The notes: generated from the sequence alone by a model not told the origin. Shown: positions 51,801 through 60,513, counted from the stretch's first letter. The stretch: 64,000 nt of DNA from Desulfocucumis sp964643075 (GCA_964643075.1 CAZXQO010000021.1:10977-74976); one strand, 5' to 3'. Translations and numbers: made by a program.

Positions 51801-54340
51801 ATCCCGCAGGCCCAGGTTACCAGTGGTACCTCAAACTTGTGGGTGAAATCGGGGCTGCTGGGCCTGACCCTGACCGTATACCCCAGAGCTCCCCGGGGCA
51901 AAATCAGCTTGCCGCTGTACAGAAAGGTATTGTCCTCCAACTTTTTCTCCATTTTCATGGGGACTGCTTTGATCCCGGTCAGGTTGTTATTATCCACCTC
52001 GCCGTAGGCAATCTCCACCACTACATCCTCCTGCCAGATACTCCCCAGGTACACCGTGGCATTGACGTTCAGGGTGTCCCCCGCGCTGAGCCCCGTGTAA
52101 CTGGCAGTTTCCAACGTCGCTACGGACACCTGGTGCCAGTTATCCCTAATAAATTCCTTAAAGGCCTCCAGGCGGGCGGCTACGGAGAAATCCTCCTGCC
52201 GGAAATGAATCCCACGGGTGATACCGGACACATAGTAGCGCTCGGCATATTCCCTAACCATGCGTTCCGTGCTGAAGTAGGGAACTACGGTCTTGATAGA
52301 GTTTTTCATATATTTTAACCACTCACCGGGCAGGCCGGCCTGTCTCTGGTAATAAAGGGGGATGATTTGTTCTTCCAGCACCGCATAGAGGGAAAGGCTG
52401 TCCTCCAGATCCTGAACCTCCTCGTTGCAATACTCCTTTCCCTCACCAATGGCAAAGCCGTTCTTGCCGTTGAAGGCCTCCGGCCACCAACCATCCAGCA
52501 CACTAAAATTCAACACCCCATTCAGGGCGGCCTTCATGCCGCTGGTGCCGCTGGCTTCCTCGGGGCGCCGGGGATTGTTCAGCCACACGTCAACTCCCTG
52601 AACCAGATGGCGGGCAACATTAATATCGTAGTTTTCCAGAAAAACAATCTTTCCCCTGAAGGGATCTTCCCTTGTAAAATCGTTAATCCTCTTAATCATT
52701 TCCTGGCCGGGGTGATCCGCCGGGTGCGCTTTACCCGCAAAAATAATCTGCACCGGCCTGCTGCTGTCATTAATCAGCCTGGTCAGCCTGGCGAGGTCCC
52801 TGAAAATCAGCGTAGCGCGTTTGTAGGTGGCAAACCGCCGGGCAAAACCTATGGTCAGCGCTTCAGGATCGAGATATTTTTCCAGCTCGGCCACCCGCTC
52901 CGCCGGCTCGTAATTTCTGATGCGCTGCATTTTTAGGCGGTGCCGGATAAAATCAACGGTTTTCTTTTTTAAACCCAGGTGCACTGCCCAGAGAACATCG
53001 TCGGGGATGCTCTCAACCCTTTCCCAGGAATCAAAATTGCTTATATTTGTGCGCCAGTCCGGTGCAAGGTATTCGCTAAAAAGTTCCTTCATCACTTCCG
53101 CCATCATGGTTTCCGTGTGCACGCCGTTGGTGACGTGGAAAATAGGTACCTCCTCCGGAGGTATGGAACCGAAAAATTTACTGAACATGCACCTGGAAAC
53201 ATGCCCGTGCAATTCGCTGACACCGTTGACGAAATCGGCAAAGCGCATGGCCAGATAGGTCATGTTAAACACACAGCGGTCATGATCCCAGCCCAGGGAG
53301 ATGAATTCATCCCTGCTCAGGCCAGTTTCACCAAGATAGTGACTGAAATAGTGATCCATCATCTCTGCGGTGTATACGTCGTGCCCGGCAGGCACGGGGG
53401 TATGGGTGGTAAAGAGGGTGTTAGCCGTCACCGCCTCGGCGGCCACCTGGGGATTCACCCCTTCCTGAACTTTTTCCCTCAGCCTTTCCAGACACAGAAA
53501 AGCAGCGTGTCCTTCGTTGATATGCCACATATACGGGTTTATTTTCAGCTCACGCAGCGCTTTGACCCCGCCGATACCCAGCACTATTTCCTGGGCCATG
53601 CGCACATCCTTGTTACCCCCGTACAGTTGGGCAGTGATGTCCCGGTCCTCCCTGCAGTTACGGCCAATATCGGTATCCAGCAGGTACAAGTCCACCCGGC
53701 CCACCTTCACCCGCCAGACCCTGGCGTACACCCTGCGTCCCGGCAGTTCCACAGTTATCAGTATCTCCTTGCCGTCCTCCCGGGTGGCCGGGCACATAGG
53801 CATTTCGTGAAAGTTTAAATACGGGTACTCCACTTCCTGGCGGCCTTCCGCATTAATTCTCTGGGTAAAATAGCCGTGTTTGTACAAAAGCCCCACCCCC
53901 ACCAGGGGCAGTCCCAAATCGCTGGCCGACTTGAGATGGTCCCCGGCCAGCAGTCCGAGGCCGCCGGAGTATATGGGATGGGACTCATGCAGCCCGAATT
54001 CCGCCGAAAAATAGGCTATGTACTGGCCAGCATGACCGGGGTAGCGGGTGTGGTACCATTTCTTGCCCTGCACGTACCCGTCGAAATGCTCCATAACGTT
54101 TCTATACAGGGTCAAATATTCCGGATTATCCGCAGCGGCGTGTAGTTCCTCCTGTTTCACCCGCAACAGGAATTTAACGGGATTATGATATACATCATCC
54201 CACAATTCACTGTTAATCCGGAAAAACAGCTCCCGCGCCGGGCGGTTCCAGCTAAACCAGAAATTATAGGCAATTTCGTTTACCCTGGATATATTGGCCG
54301 GTAGCCTGGGAATGACCGAAAGGGTATGAAATGAAAACAT
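51794..54340 (-). CDS. glgP: Alpha-glucan (glycogen/maltodextrin) phosphorylase
   Basis: The 848-residue phosphorylase is of the short DUF3417-containing class. Residues 1-110 are the DUF3417 region (NEIAYNFWFSWNRPARELF). The catalytic core includes YFSAEFGLHESHPIYSGGLG, HINEGHAAFL and VTNGVHTETM. The PLP lysine lies in EEASGTSGMKAALNG. The enzyme releases glucose 1-phosphate from storage glucan with phosphate. The C-terminal about 130 residues form a beta domain. GGTGATG precedes the ATG. No other glycogen genes are adjacent. Confidence 0.93.
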   Translation of the reverse strand: MFSFHTLSVIPRLPANISRVNEIAYNFWFSWNRPARELFFRINSELWDDVYHNPVKFLLRVKQEELHAAADNPEYLTLYRNVMEHFDGYVQGKKWYHTRYPGHAGQYIAYFSAEFGLHESHPIYSGGLGLLAGDHLKSASDLGLPLVGVGLLYKHGYFTQRINAEGRQEVEYPYLNFHEMPMCPATREDGKEILITVELPGRRVYARVWRVKVGRVDLYLLDTDIGRNCREDRDITAQLYGGNKDVRMAQEIVLGIGGVKALRELKINPYMWHINEGHAAFLCLERLREKVQEGVNPQVAAEAVTANTLFTTHTPVPAGHDVYTAEMMDHYFSHYLGETGLSRDEFISLGWDHDRCVFNMTYLAMRFADFVNGVSELHGHVSRCMFSKFFGSIPPEEVPIFHVTNGVHTETMMAEVMKELFSEYLAPDWRTNISNFDSWERVESIPDDVLWAVHLGLKKKTVDFIRHRLKMQRIRNYEPAERVAELEKYLDPEALTIGFARRFATYKRATLIFRDLARLTRLINDSSRPVQIIFAGKAHPADHPGQEMIKRINDFTREDPFRGKIVFLENYDINVARHLVQGVDVWLNNPRRPEEASGTSGMKAALNGVLNFSVLDGWWPEAFNGKNGFAIGEGKEYCNEEVQDLEDSLSLYAVLEEQIIPLYYQRQAGLPGEWLKYMKNSIKTVVPYFSTERMVREYAERYYVSGITRGIHFRQEDFSVAARLEAFKEFIRDNWHQVSVATLETASYTGLSAGDTLNVNATVYLGSIWQEDVVVEIAYGEVDNNNLTGIKAVPMKMEKKLEDNTFLYSGKLILPRGALGYTVRVRPSSPDFTHKFEVPLVTWACGMG

Positions 54341-54559
54341 AGCATCACCTTTTTCTTGAATTCAAATAAAATTTGCCCGAAAAGAGGTAATTAAATTCAC
54401 CCGGTCGAAATCAACCTTATCGTTTTTGTCTCGAACGGTGAACACAGCGTACCGGGCTTTACGGACCGATACCGCTTTTACAAGTTTTAATTAAGCAGGA
54501 CAAAGATATTTATCACGTAAAGCAAAACGGTTTCACTGAATCTGAGAGGATGATTGAAT

Positions 54560-55063
54560 GTGATCCGGAAATGCCACAGCGGTGATTTTGATGTAATTTA
54601 CTCAATAATTAATGAATCTTCCATGGTGTATAAGGGTGTTATCCCTGAGGACCGGTGGAAGGAACCTTACATGTCAGCAGAAGAACTGCAGGATGAAATG
54701 GATGATGGAGTAGAATTCTGGGGATATGAAGAGGACGGCAAACTGGTCGGGGTAATGGGCAAACAGGATATCCGGGACGTTACCCTGATTAGACACGCCT
54801 ATGTCAGAACGGCAGCAAGAAGAAACGGCATTGGGGGGAAATTGCTATCTTTCCTCAGCCAGCATACGGATCGTCCCATGCTTATCGGCACCTGGGCGAA
54901 CACCACCTGGGCCATTAACTTTTACGAAAAACACGGCTTCAAGCTTGTCTCCCCGGCAGAAAAAAACAGGCTCCTGAAAGATTACTGGACGATACCAGAA
55001 CGGCAAATTGAAACCTCCGTAGTTTTGGCGGATACAAAACATATCTCGCTAAGGGTTCGGTAA
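54560..55063 (+). CDS. GNAT-family N-acetyltransferase
   Basis: The 167-residue protein opens MIRKCHSGDFDVIYSIINES. It has the acetyl-CoA-binding loop RNGIGGKLLSFL at about 98-109 and a late NFYEKHGFKLV motif. GTG at 54560 follows GAGAGG with good spacing; TTG at 54554 is the alternative. The substrate is unknown; the VYKGVIPEDRW segment is common in phosphinothricin-type GNATs. The last seven codons and the stop come from repeat copy C, so the original C-terminus was replaced. Confidence 0.88.
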   Translation: MIRKCHSGDFDVIYSIINESSMVYKGVIPEDRWKEPYMSAEELQDEMDDGVEFWGYEEDGKLVGVMGKQDIRDVTLIRHAYVRTAARRNGIGGKLLSFLSQHTDRPMLIGTWANTTWAINFYEKHGFKLVSPAEKNRLLKDYWTIPERQIETSVVLADTKHISLRVR

Positions 55064-55101
55064 GGGAATAACCCCTTCCGAACCAAAGGATCACTTATAT
55101 T
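55042..55101 (-). repeat. Structured dispersed repeat, copy C (60-bp short form)
   Basis: It keeps both family ends (AATATAAGTGATC and GCGAGATA) and the first hairpin (GGTTCGGAAGGGG / CCCTTACCGAACC) but lacks the central and third hairpins of copies A and B. It overlaps the GNAT stop. Confidence 0.8.
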
Positions 55102-55211
55102 TTGGCATTTATAGTTGATTTATCGGATAAATATATATATAATAATAAATGGGAATACTAATAACTGAAAAACGGCTCTGGTGCCTCACACTGCCGAGGT
55201 ATTAACTACGG

Positions 55212-55241
55212 CCCCTTAAACTGCGCTAACAGTTTAAGGGG
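55212..55241. terminator. Perfect stem-loop downstream of the toxin-like peptide
   Basis: CCCCTTAAACTG-cgctaa-CAGTTTAAGGGG lies eight bases after the peptide stop on the minus strand. It has a weak T-run, so it may be an mRNA-stabilising or termination structure. Confidence 0.6.
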
Positions 55242-55249
55242 TTACGCAT

Positions 55250-55339
55250 TTAACGCCTGCGGTCGGCGATTAACACGACAAGGGTGATAAGTAGGATGAC
55301 AGTTGCTACAATTTGTATTGTATCTGATGCTGTTAACAT
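55250..55339 (-). CDS. 29-residue membrane peptide resembling type I toxins / holin-like toxins
   Basis: The frame reads MLTASDTIQIVATVILLITL followed by VVLIADRRR and stop: one membrane helix with a basic C-terminus. A strong AAAGGGGGTGGGGCGGG ribosome region precedes the ATG, and a perfect stem-loop follows. This is the plan of type I toxin peptides (TxpA/BsrG/Fst and 'putative holin-like toxin' families). An antisense antitoxin RNA would be expected on the plus strand, but I cannot identify it. It is too short for usual gene callers. Confidence 0.6.
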   Translation of the reverse strand: MLTASDTIQIVATVILLITLVVLIADRRR

Positions 55340-55713
55340 CCCGCCCCACCCCCTTTCAAGGATGTTACCATCCCCGGCAGGTGAGGCCCGTTTTACAATT
55401 ATGTATTCCCGAAAACATTTTACCATATTTTTCTACATGTTTGCAGATAGCATATTTTGCACTCTCCTTGCCTTTATAGTGTTCATAGATTTTACCAACC
55501 TCTCACGCAAATAATTACCAACCACCATTCCAACATTTCACCGACGCTAAACTAAAGACCTGGCGGTCATAGGCCCCAGGTCTTTATATACACGCCCGAC
55601 AGATCTCGTTAGGAAAAGACATTACCAGCACAATGTGATAAAATATTTCTTAGCGCACTTAAGCAAACCTGCGCCATCAAATTTTATTTCTTCAGAAAGG
55701 TGAAGCTAAAAAA
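55340..55713. other. Intergenic region with one terminator-like hairpin, no gene seen
   Basis: At 55553-55586 TAAAGACCTGG pairs perfectly with CCAGGTCTTTA around a 12-base loop, a probable terminator. A 76-codon plus-strand frame at 55284 overlaps the toxin-like peptide and has no ribosome site. A candidate promoter or antitoxin RNA could lie here but is not evident. Confidence 0.5.
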
Positions 55714-55953
55714 ATGAGTATTAACGCTATAAAAAAACCCATCTTTGTTGGTGAACTGGTTGTATACATGGATACCCCGGAACAAGCCAGGGTGGTGGAA
55801 GTTGACTGCCGCTACGAACTAAACACCACGGCCAACTCCTGCACCTGCTGCACGTATAGATTCAGTTCCCGACGCAACCCGGACTTTCAGTGCCGCCATA
55901 TCGCGGCAGTGCGCAAGGTGATAAACGGAGAAGTATCAGCGGAAGCTGATTAG
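55714..55953 (+). CDS. SWIM zinc-finger mini-protein (79 aa)
   Basis: The C-terminal half has the SWIM pattern: C-x-C in SCTCCTYRFSS followed by QCRHIAAVRKV (C-x-H), expected to bind zinc. Residues 1-35 are a short beta segment (GELVVYMDTPEQARVVEVD). A ribosome site AAAGGTGAAG precedes the ATG. Free-standing SWIM domains are usually DNA/protein-binding. No partner is encoded nearby. Confidence 0.7.
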   Translation: MSINAIKKPIFVGELVVYMDTPEQARVVEVDCRYELNTTANSCTCCTYRFSSRRNPDFQCRHIAAVRKVINGEVSAEAD

Positions 55954-56040
55954 AACACTTCCCAAATGCCAGGCGAAGTTTTGAATCAGATCACCAAGGG
56001 TCAATCTAGTACAGCGTAATTTTAAGGTTAGCGGAGCCAT

Positions 56041-56105
56041 GGGGACGGTTCGAGCGTCCCCGAAGCGCAGCGAAGGGCCGAAGGGAAGACGATGGAACCG
56101 TCCCC
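56041..56105. repeat. Hairpin with GGGGACGGTTC arms
   Basis: GGGGACGGTTC at 56041 and its exact reverse complement GAACCGTCCCC at 56095 enclose a GC-rich loop. The same core occurs inside the palindrome at 41067-41095. Confidence 0.55.
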
Positions 56106-56140
56106 GTGGCGTAGCGGACATAGCGATAAGGCCGTTCAAA

Positions 56141-56185
56141 GGTGAGAGGTGAGAGGTGAGAGGTGAGACACTCACCTCTCACCTC
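56141..56185. repeat. GAGAGGT tandem repeat ending in a 15-bp-arm palindrome
   Basis: About four tandem GAGAGGT units end in GAGGTGAGAGGTGAG-aca-CTCACCTCTCACCTC. The neighbouring CCCAAATGCCAGGCG motif occurs at 55961 and again at 56186, flanking this block. Confidence 0.7.
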
Positions 56186-56204
56186 CCAAATGCCAGGCGC
56201 AGTT

Positions 56205-57710
56205 TTAGGAGCGGCCTTCCAGAAAGCCAAATACCGCCCGGGCCATTTCCTCCCTGTCCACCACACCACCGTGCAGCACCGGCCTCCGGTCCAGGTCTTT
56301 CAGCCCGGCAGGTATCTCCAGCCCGCTGATCCGGGCCAACTCATGCAATAATTCAAACTCATCCTTCCCCTTTACCGCCTCCTGACCCAGCAGGGCCTCC
56401 ACCACACTGTCGTTAAATTTAAAAGGACTGGCGGTGGATACGATAACGGTTTTGGTACGGTCGCCGGTCTGTAAAACATATTTTTTATACACATCCAGCC
56501 CCACTGCGGTGTGTGTATCAGCCACATAACCGGTTCGGTCAAAAGTTTCCCGGATGGCGTCCTTGGTTTCCCGGTCACTGCTGAAATCCGACCAGAACAG
56601 CGACTGCAGTTGGGCCAGCAGGCCCCCTCCCACCTGGTACATGCCCTTCTCCCTGAGCTCGTTCATCCAGTCCCTGACGGTAGTGGTGTCACCCCCGCTC
56701 AGCTCGTACAGCAACCTCTCCAGGTTGCTGGAAATCAGTATGTCCATGGAGGGGGATATGGTCCTGACAAACCGCCGGTTGCGATCATATATGCCATTGC
56801 GGACGAAATCCGTCAGCACATTGTTTTCATTAGCCGCACAGATCAGCCGGTTGATCGGCAGGCCGGCCTGCCGGGCGTAAAAACCAGCCAGTATATTGCC
56901 GAAATTGCCGGTGGGCACCACAAAATTAACCGGCTCTCCCTCAGCCAGCCTGCCTTCCCTCAAAAGATCCAGGTAGGCGCTGAAATAATATACTATCTGG
57001 GGGGCCAGCCGGCCCCAGTTGATGGAATTGGCCGAGGAGAAGCGGAATCCCTTTTCACCTGCCTGGCGGTTGATGTCCGCATCGGTGAATATGGCCTTGA
57101 CCCCGCTCTGGGCATCGTCAAAATTGCCCCGCACCGCCATAACACCAACATTGCCACCCTCCTGGGTCACCATTTGCAGCCTCTGCACCTGGCTAACACC
57201 CTGATCCGGAAAAAACACCATGATCCTGGTGCCCGGGACATCCTTGAAGCCCTCCAGGGCAGCCTTGCCGGTGTCTCCGGAGGTAGCCACCAAAATTACT
57301 ATCTCACCCTTTTCGCCGGTTTTAGCTGCAGCCCGGGGGAGAAAGCGGGGCAGGATCTGCAGGGCCATATCCTTGAAGGCGCAGGTGGGGCCATGCCAGA
57401 GTTCCAGCACGTACGTGCCCGGCTCCAGTTCCTTCACCGGGGCGATTTCCTCCACATCGTAATTGGTGGTGTTATAAGCCCCGGCAGCACATTCTTCCAG
57501 CTCTGCAGCGGTAAAGTCTGTCAGGTAAAGGCGCAGTATTTCAGCCGCCCTTTTCCTGTATGGCATCTCCCTCATCCTCTGCATCAGCTCCGGGCCCACC
57601 TGCACCGGGGAGTCCGGCACGAAGAGCCCCCCATCCGGAGAAATCCCCATTTTTATAGCTTCGGCGGAAGACACCGCCGGGTGTTTGCCTCTGGTACTGA
57701 CGTAAAACAT
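56205..57710 (-). CDS. thrC: Threonine synthase
   Basis: The enzyme converts O-phosphohomoserine to threonine with PLP. The 501-residue protein starts MFYVSTRGKHPAVSSAEAIK with GISPDGGLFVP. The PLP lysine lies in GPTCAFKDMALQ, and phosphate/PLP loop residues in LVATSGDTGKAALEG and VPTGNFGNILAG. I chose ATG at 57710, downstream of GGGAGG; the upstream extension in the frame crosses a terminator. The last codons and TAA lie in a motif (GGCCGCTCCTAAAACTGCG) shared with the end of yraN. Confidence 0.95.
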   Translation of the reverse strand: MFYVSTRGKHPAVSSAEAIKMGISPDGGLFVPDSPVQVGPELMQRMREMPYRKRAAEILRLYLTDFTAAELEECAAGAYNTTNYDVEEIAPVKELEPGTYVLELWHGPTCAFKDMALQILPRFLPRAAAKTGEKGEIVILVATSGDTGKAALEGFKDVPGTRIMVFFPDQGVSQVQRLQMVTQEGGNVGVMAVRGNFDDAQSGVKAIFTDADINRQAGEKGFRFSSANSINWGRLAPQIVYYFSAYLDLLREGRLAEGEPVNFVVPTGNFGNILAGFYARQAGLPINRLICAANENNVLTDFVRNGIYDRNRRFVRTISPSMDILISSNLERLLYELSGGDTTTVRDWMNELREKGMYQVGGGLLAQLQSLFWSDFSSDRETKDAIRETFDRTGYVADTHTAVGLDVYKKYVLQTGDRTKTVIVSTASPFKFNDSVVEALLGQEAVKGKDEFELLHELARISGLEIPAGLKDLDRRPVLHGGVVDREEMARAVFGFLEGRS

Positions 57711-57795
57711 ACTTATTTCCTCCCAAAAGATAATAAAAAATAATAATTCTCTTCTTCCGCCATGAAACCCTTCATTTACTATTCCGGAAAAACAA

Positions 57796-57820
57796 CAGGG
57801 GCGGACTTTAGCCACCCCTG
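57796..57820 (-). terminator. Intrinsic terminator after tex
   Basis: On the minus strand CAGGGGTGGC-taaa-GTCCGCCCCTG is followed by TTGTTTTTCC, just after the tex stop. It separates tex from thrC. Confidence 0.8.
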
Positions 57821-57832
57821 AATCATAATTTT

Positions 57833-59995
57833 TCAAGCTGTTCCGTCGGTTCCCTTCATAGTGAGGGAAACGCGTTTCCTGGCAGCATCCACCTCCAGCA
57901 CCCGCACAGTAACCACATCACCCACTGCTACCACATCCATGGGATGACTTATATGACGCTCGCTCAACTGGGAGCGGTGCACCAGACCGTCCACCTTCAC
58001 CCCTATATCCACAAAGGCTCCGAAGTCCACCACATTGCGCACGGTGCCCCGCAGCTCCATACCCTGGCTTAAATCCTCCAGTGACAGCACATCGCTGCGT
58101 AACAGCGGCCCCGCCAAATCCTCCCGTGGGTCCCTGCCCGGCCTGCTTAAGCTTTCGATTATATCCCTTACCGTGGGCACTCCGGCGCCCAGTCGTTCCG
58201 CCACCTGGGAAGGGTCCAAACGGGCCAGTGCGGAGCGCAGCTCCGGTGTGCCCACCTGTTCCGGTGTGCAGTCGCAGATTTTCAATATTTTCTGGGCCAA
58301 TTCATAGGATTCCGGGTGGATTGAGGTTTTGTCCAGCGGGTTTTGGCCGCCGGGAATACGCAGAAAACCTACGCACTGCTCAAAAGTCTTAGGCCCCAGC
58401 CGGGGTACCTTGTTTAACTGGCCCCTGGCAGTGAAGCGGCCCTTTTCCTCCCGGAACTTAACAATATTTTCTGCAACTGTGGCGTTAATGCCGGATATAT
58501 AGGAAAGCAGCGGCGCGGAGGCGGTATTTAAATCGCAGCCGACGTAATTCACTACCGATTCCACCACCGTAGCCAGACTTTCTACCAGCCGCTTGGGGGC
58601 AACGTCGTGTTGGTACTGCCCCACCCCCACCGAGCGGGGGTCTATCTTCACCAGCTCGGCCAAGGGGTCCTGCAGCCGGCGGGCGATGGAAACAGCGCTG
58701 CGCCCGGTAACATCCAGCCCGGGAAACTCCCTGGCGGCCAGTTCCGAGGCGGAATAAACGCTGGCTCCGGCCTCATTGACAATAATATACCGCAAATCCT
58801 TTTTACCGTAGCCGCTGATAAAGGAAGCCACAAACTGCTCTGTTTCCCGGGAGGCAGTGCCGTTGCCGATGGCAATAACAGCTATGCCGTATTGGTCAGC
58901 CAGCCTCTGAAATTCTTTAGCGGCATCCTCCACCCTGTTCTGGGGCGGAGTGGGGTAAACCACCCCCACCTCCAACATTTTTCCCGTATCGTCCACCACC
59001 GACCATTTGCAGCCGGTGCGGTAGGCCGGGTCAACCCCCAGCACTACCCTGCCCTTAATCGGAGGCTGCAGCAGCAACTGGCGCAGGTTTTTAGAAAAGA
59101 TCAGAATGGCTTGCTCGCCGGCCCTCTCGGTCAGCCCATGGCGTACGTCCCGCTCCACTGCCGGGGCGATCAGCCTGTGGTAGCTGTCCTTTACAGCCGC
59201 CATTACTAAATCCGAGGTAACAGAATTGGTCTTTACCCACAGGCGGGCAATATGCCCGATGGCCCTCTCCTCATCCACGGTGACGGTAACCTTCAAAAAA
59301 TCCTCCCGCTCACCGCGGTTGACGGCCAGTACCCGGTGCGGCGCTATCCGGCCCACGGGCTCCCTGTAGTCGTAGTACATTTCGTAAACGGAAGACACAC
59401 CCTTCTCCCTGGCGGAGGAGGATATGACACCGGTTTTATTGGTATAATCCCTGACCCAGCTCCTGATGCCCGGGTCATCGGAAATTTCTTCGGCCACAAT
59501 ATCCATGGCCCCCTGCAGAGCTTCACCGGCGATGGCCACGCCTTGCTCAGGGTTAACATATGCTTCGGCCTCACCCTGGGGGTCCCCCTGCCGGGGGAAA
59601 GCAAGAAGGTAACGGGCCAGGGGCTCAAGACCCCTTTCCCGGGCTACCGAGGCCCTGGTTTTTCTTTTCTGCCGGTAGGGGCGATAGAGATCCTCCACCT
59701 CGGTGGGCCGGGTGGCCTTTAATATTTTATCACTTAATTCGGGGGTAAGCTTGCCCTGCTCGTCAATCAGGCGGAGAACCTCTTCCTTACGGGAATTAAG
59801 GTTGCGGTAAAACTTAAGCCTTTCCTCGATAAGCCTGATTTTTACCTCATCCAGTTCACCGGTAACCTCCTTGCGGTACCGGGCAATAAAAGGAACTGTA
59901 TTGCCGCTATCCAGCATGGCAACAGTTTTTTCCACCTGGGCGGAGGCCACCCCAGCCTCACTGGCGATTAACTGAAAAAGTTGCCGGTCATCCAT
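57833..59995 (-). CDS. tex: Tex family S1 RNA-binding protein
   Basis: The 720-residue protein has the full Tex layout. There is a helical N-terminal HTH-like region, with VPFIARYRKEVTGELDE at about 34-50. A YqgF/RuvX-like nuclease-fold domain is near 325-450 (VVLGVDPAYRTGCKWSVVD). Helix-hairpin-helix repeats lie at about 500-560 (LLSYISGINATVAENIVKFR), and a C-terminal S1 domain at about 645-715 (GAFVDIGVKVDGLVHRSQLS). Family knowledge: Tex binds nucleic acids and affects transcription and stress or toxin expression. ATG follows GAGAGGG. Confidence 0.96.
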   Translation of the reverse strand: MDDRQLFQLIASEAGVASAQVEKTVAMLDSGNTVPFIARYRKEVTGELDEVKIRLIEERLKFYRNLNSRKEEVLRLIDEQGKLTPELSDKILKATRPTEVEDLYRPYRQKRKTRASVARERGLEPLARYLLAFPRQGDPQGEAEAYVNPEQGVAIAGEALQGAMDIVAEEISDDPGIRSWVRDYTNKTGVISSSAREKGVSSVYEMYYDYREPVGRIAPHRVLAVNRGEREDFLKVTVTVDEERAIGHIARLWVKTNSVTSDLVMAAVKDSYHRLIAPAVERDVRHGLTERAGEQAILIFSKNLRQLLLQPPIKGRVVLGVDPAYRTGCKWSVVDDTGKMLEVGVVYPTPPQNRVEDAAKEFQRLADQYGIAVIAIGNGTASRETEQFVASFISGYGKKDLRYIIVNEAGASVYSASELAAREFPGLDVTGRSAVSIARRLQDPLAELVKIDPRSVGVGQYQHDVAPKRLVESLATVVESVVNYVGCDLNTASAPLLSYISGINATVAENIVKFREEKGRFTARGQLNKVPRLGPKTFEQCVGFLRIPGGQNPLDKTSIHPESYELAQKILKICDCTPEQVGTPELRSALARLDPSQVAERLGAGVPTVRDIIESLSRPGRDPREDLAGPLLRSDVLSLEDLSQGMELRGTVRNVVDFGAFVDIGVKVDGLVHRSQLSERHISHPMDVVAVGDVVTVRVLEVDAARKRVSLTMKGTDGTA

Positions 59996-60010
59996 TTAAG
60001 CCCTCTCGTT

Positions 60011-60436
60011 TCATTCCTCTGTAACGGTAACCTTGCTCATTTTGTCACCTGGATCTATGCTGTCCACCACGTCCATACCTTCCAGCACCTTGCCAAATAC
60101 AGTATGTACCCCGTCCAGATGCGGAAAATCACCCAGGCAGATAAAAAACTGGCTGCCGCCGGTGTCCTTGCCGGCATGAGCCATAGAGAGAGCCCCACGC
60201 AGGTGCTTATTGGGATTAATCTCGCATTTTATGGTGTAGCCCGGGCCGCCGGTGCCGGTGCCTTTGGGGCAGCCGCCCTGAATAACAAAACCCGGTACCA
60301 CCCTGTGAAATGTCAGGCCATCGTAAAATCCCTTGTTAATCAGGGTTTCAAAATTAGCCACAGTATTGGGTGCGTCTTTATCAAACAACTCCACCACAAT
60401 GTTACCCTTTGCTGTTTCAATGGTTGCTTTTTTCAA
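60011..60436 (-). CDS. Cyclophilin-type peptidyl-prolyl isomerase
   Basis: The 141-residue cytosolic cyclophilin contains VELFDKDAPNTVANFETL, GLTFHRVVPGFVIQGGCPKG (active-site Arg, Phe), GALSMAHAGKDTGGSQFFI and HLDGVHTVFGKV. There is no signal peptide. I prefer the TTG at 60436 (AGGAG nine bases upstream, product starting KKATIETAKGN); the ATG at 60445 is possible. Confidence 0.93.
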   Translation of the reverse strand: MKKATIETAKGNIVVELFDKDAPNTVANFETLINKGFYDGLTFHRVVPGFVIQGGCPKGTGTGGPGYTIKCEINPNKHLRGALSMAHAGKDTGGSQFFICLGDFPHLDGVHTVFGKVLEGMDVVDSIDPGDKMSKVTVTEE

Positions 60437-60513
60437 TTTTATCATCTCCTGAAAAATATTCCCCCAAATTATACCCTGTTTGAGCATTAAATAAAATTAC
60501 CCACAGACAAATT

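Noticed and set aside
55284..55514. 76-codon plus-strand frame opposite the toxin-like peptide
   Set aside because: Lacks a ribosome site; the minus-strand 29-aa frame has a much better start region and a sensible product.
56511..57743. 410-codon plus-strand frame opposite threonine synthase
   Set aside because: The minus strand encodes a complete thrC with all active-site motifs; the plus frame is a shadow.
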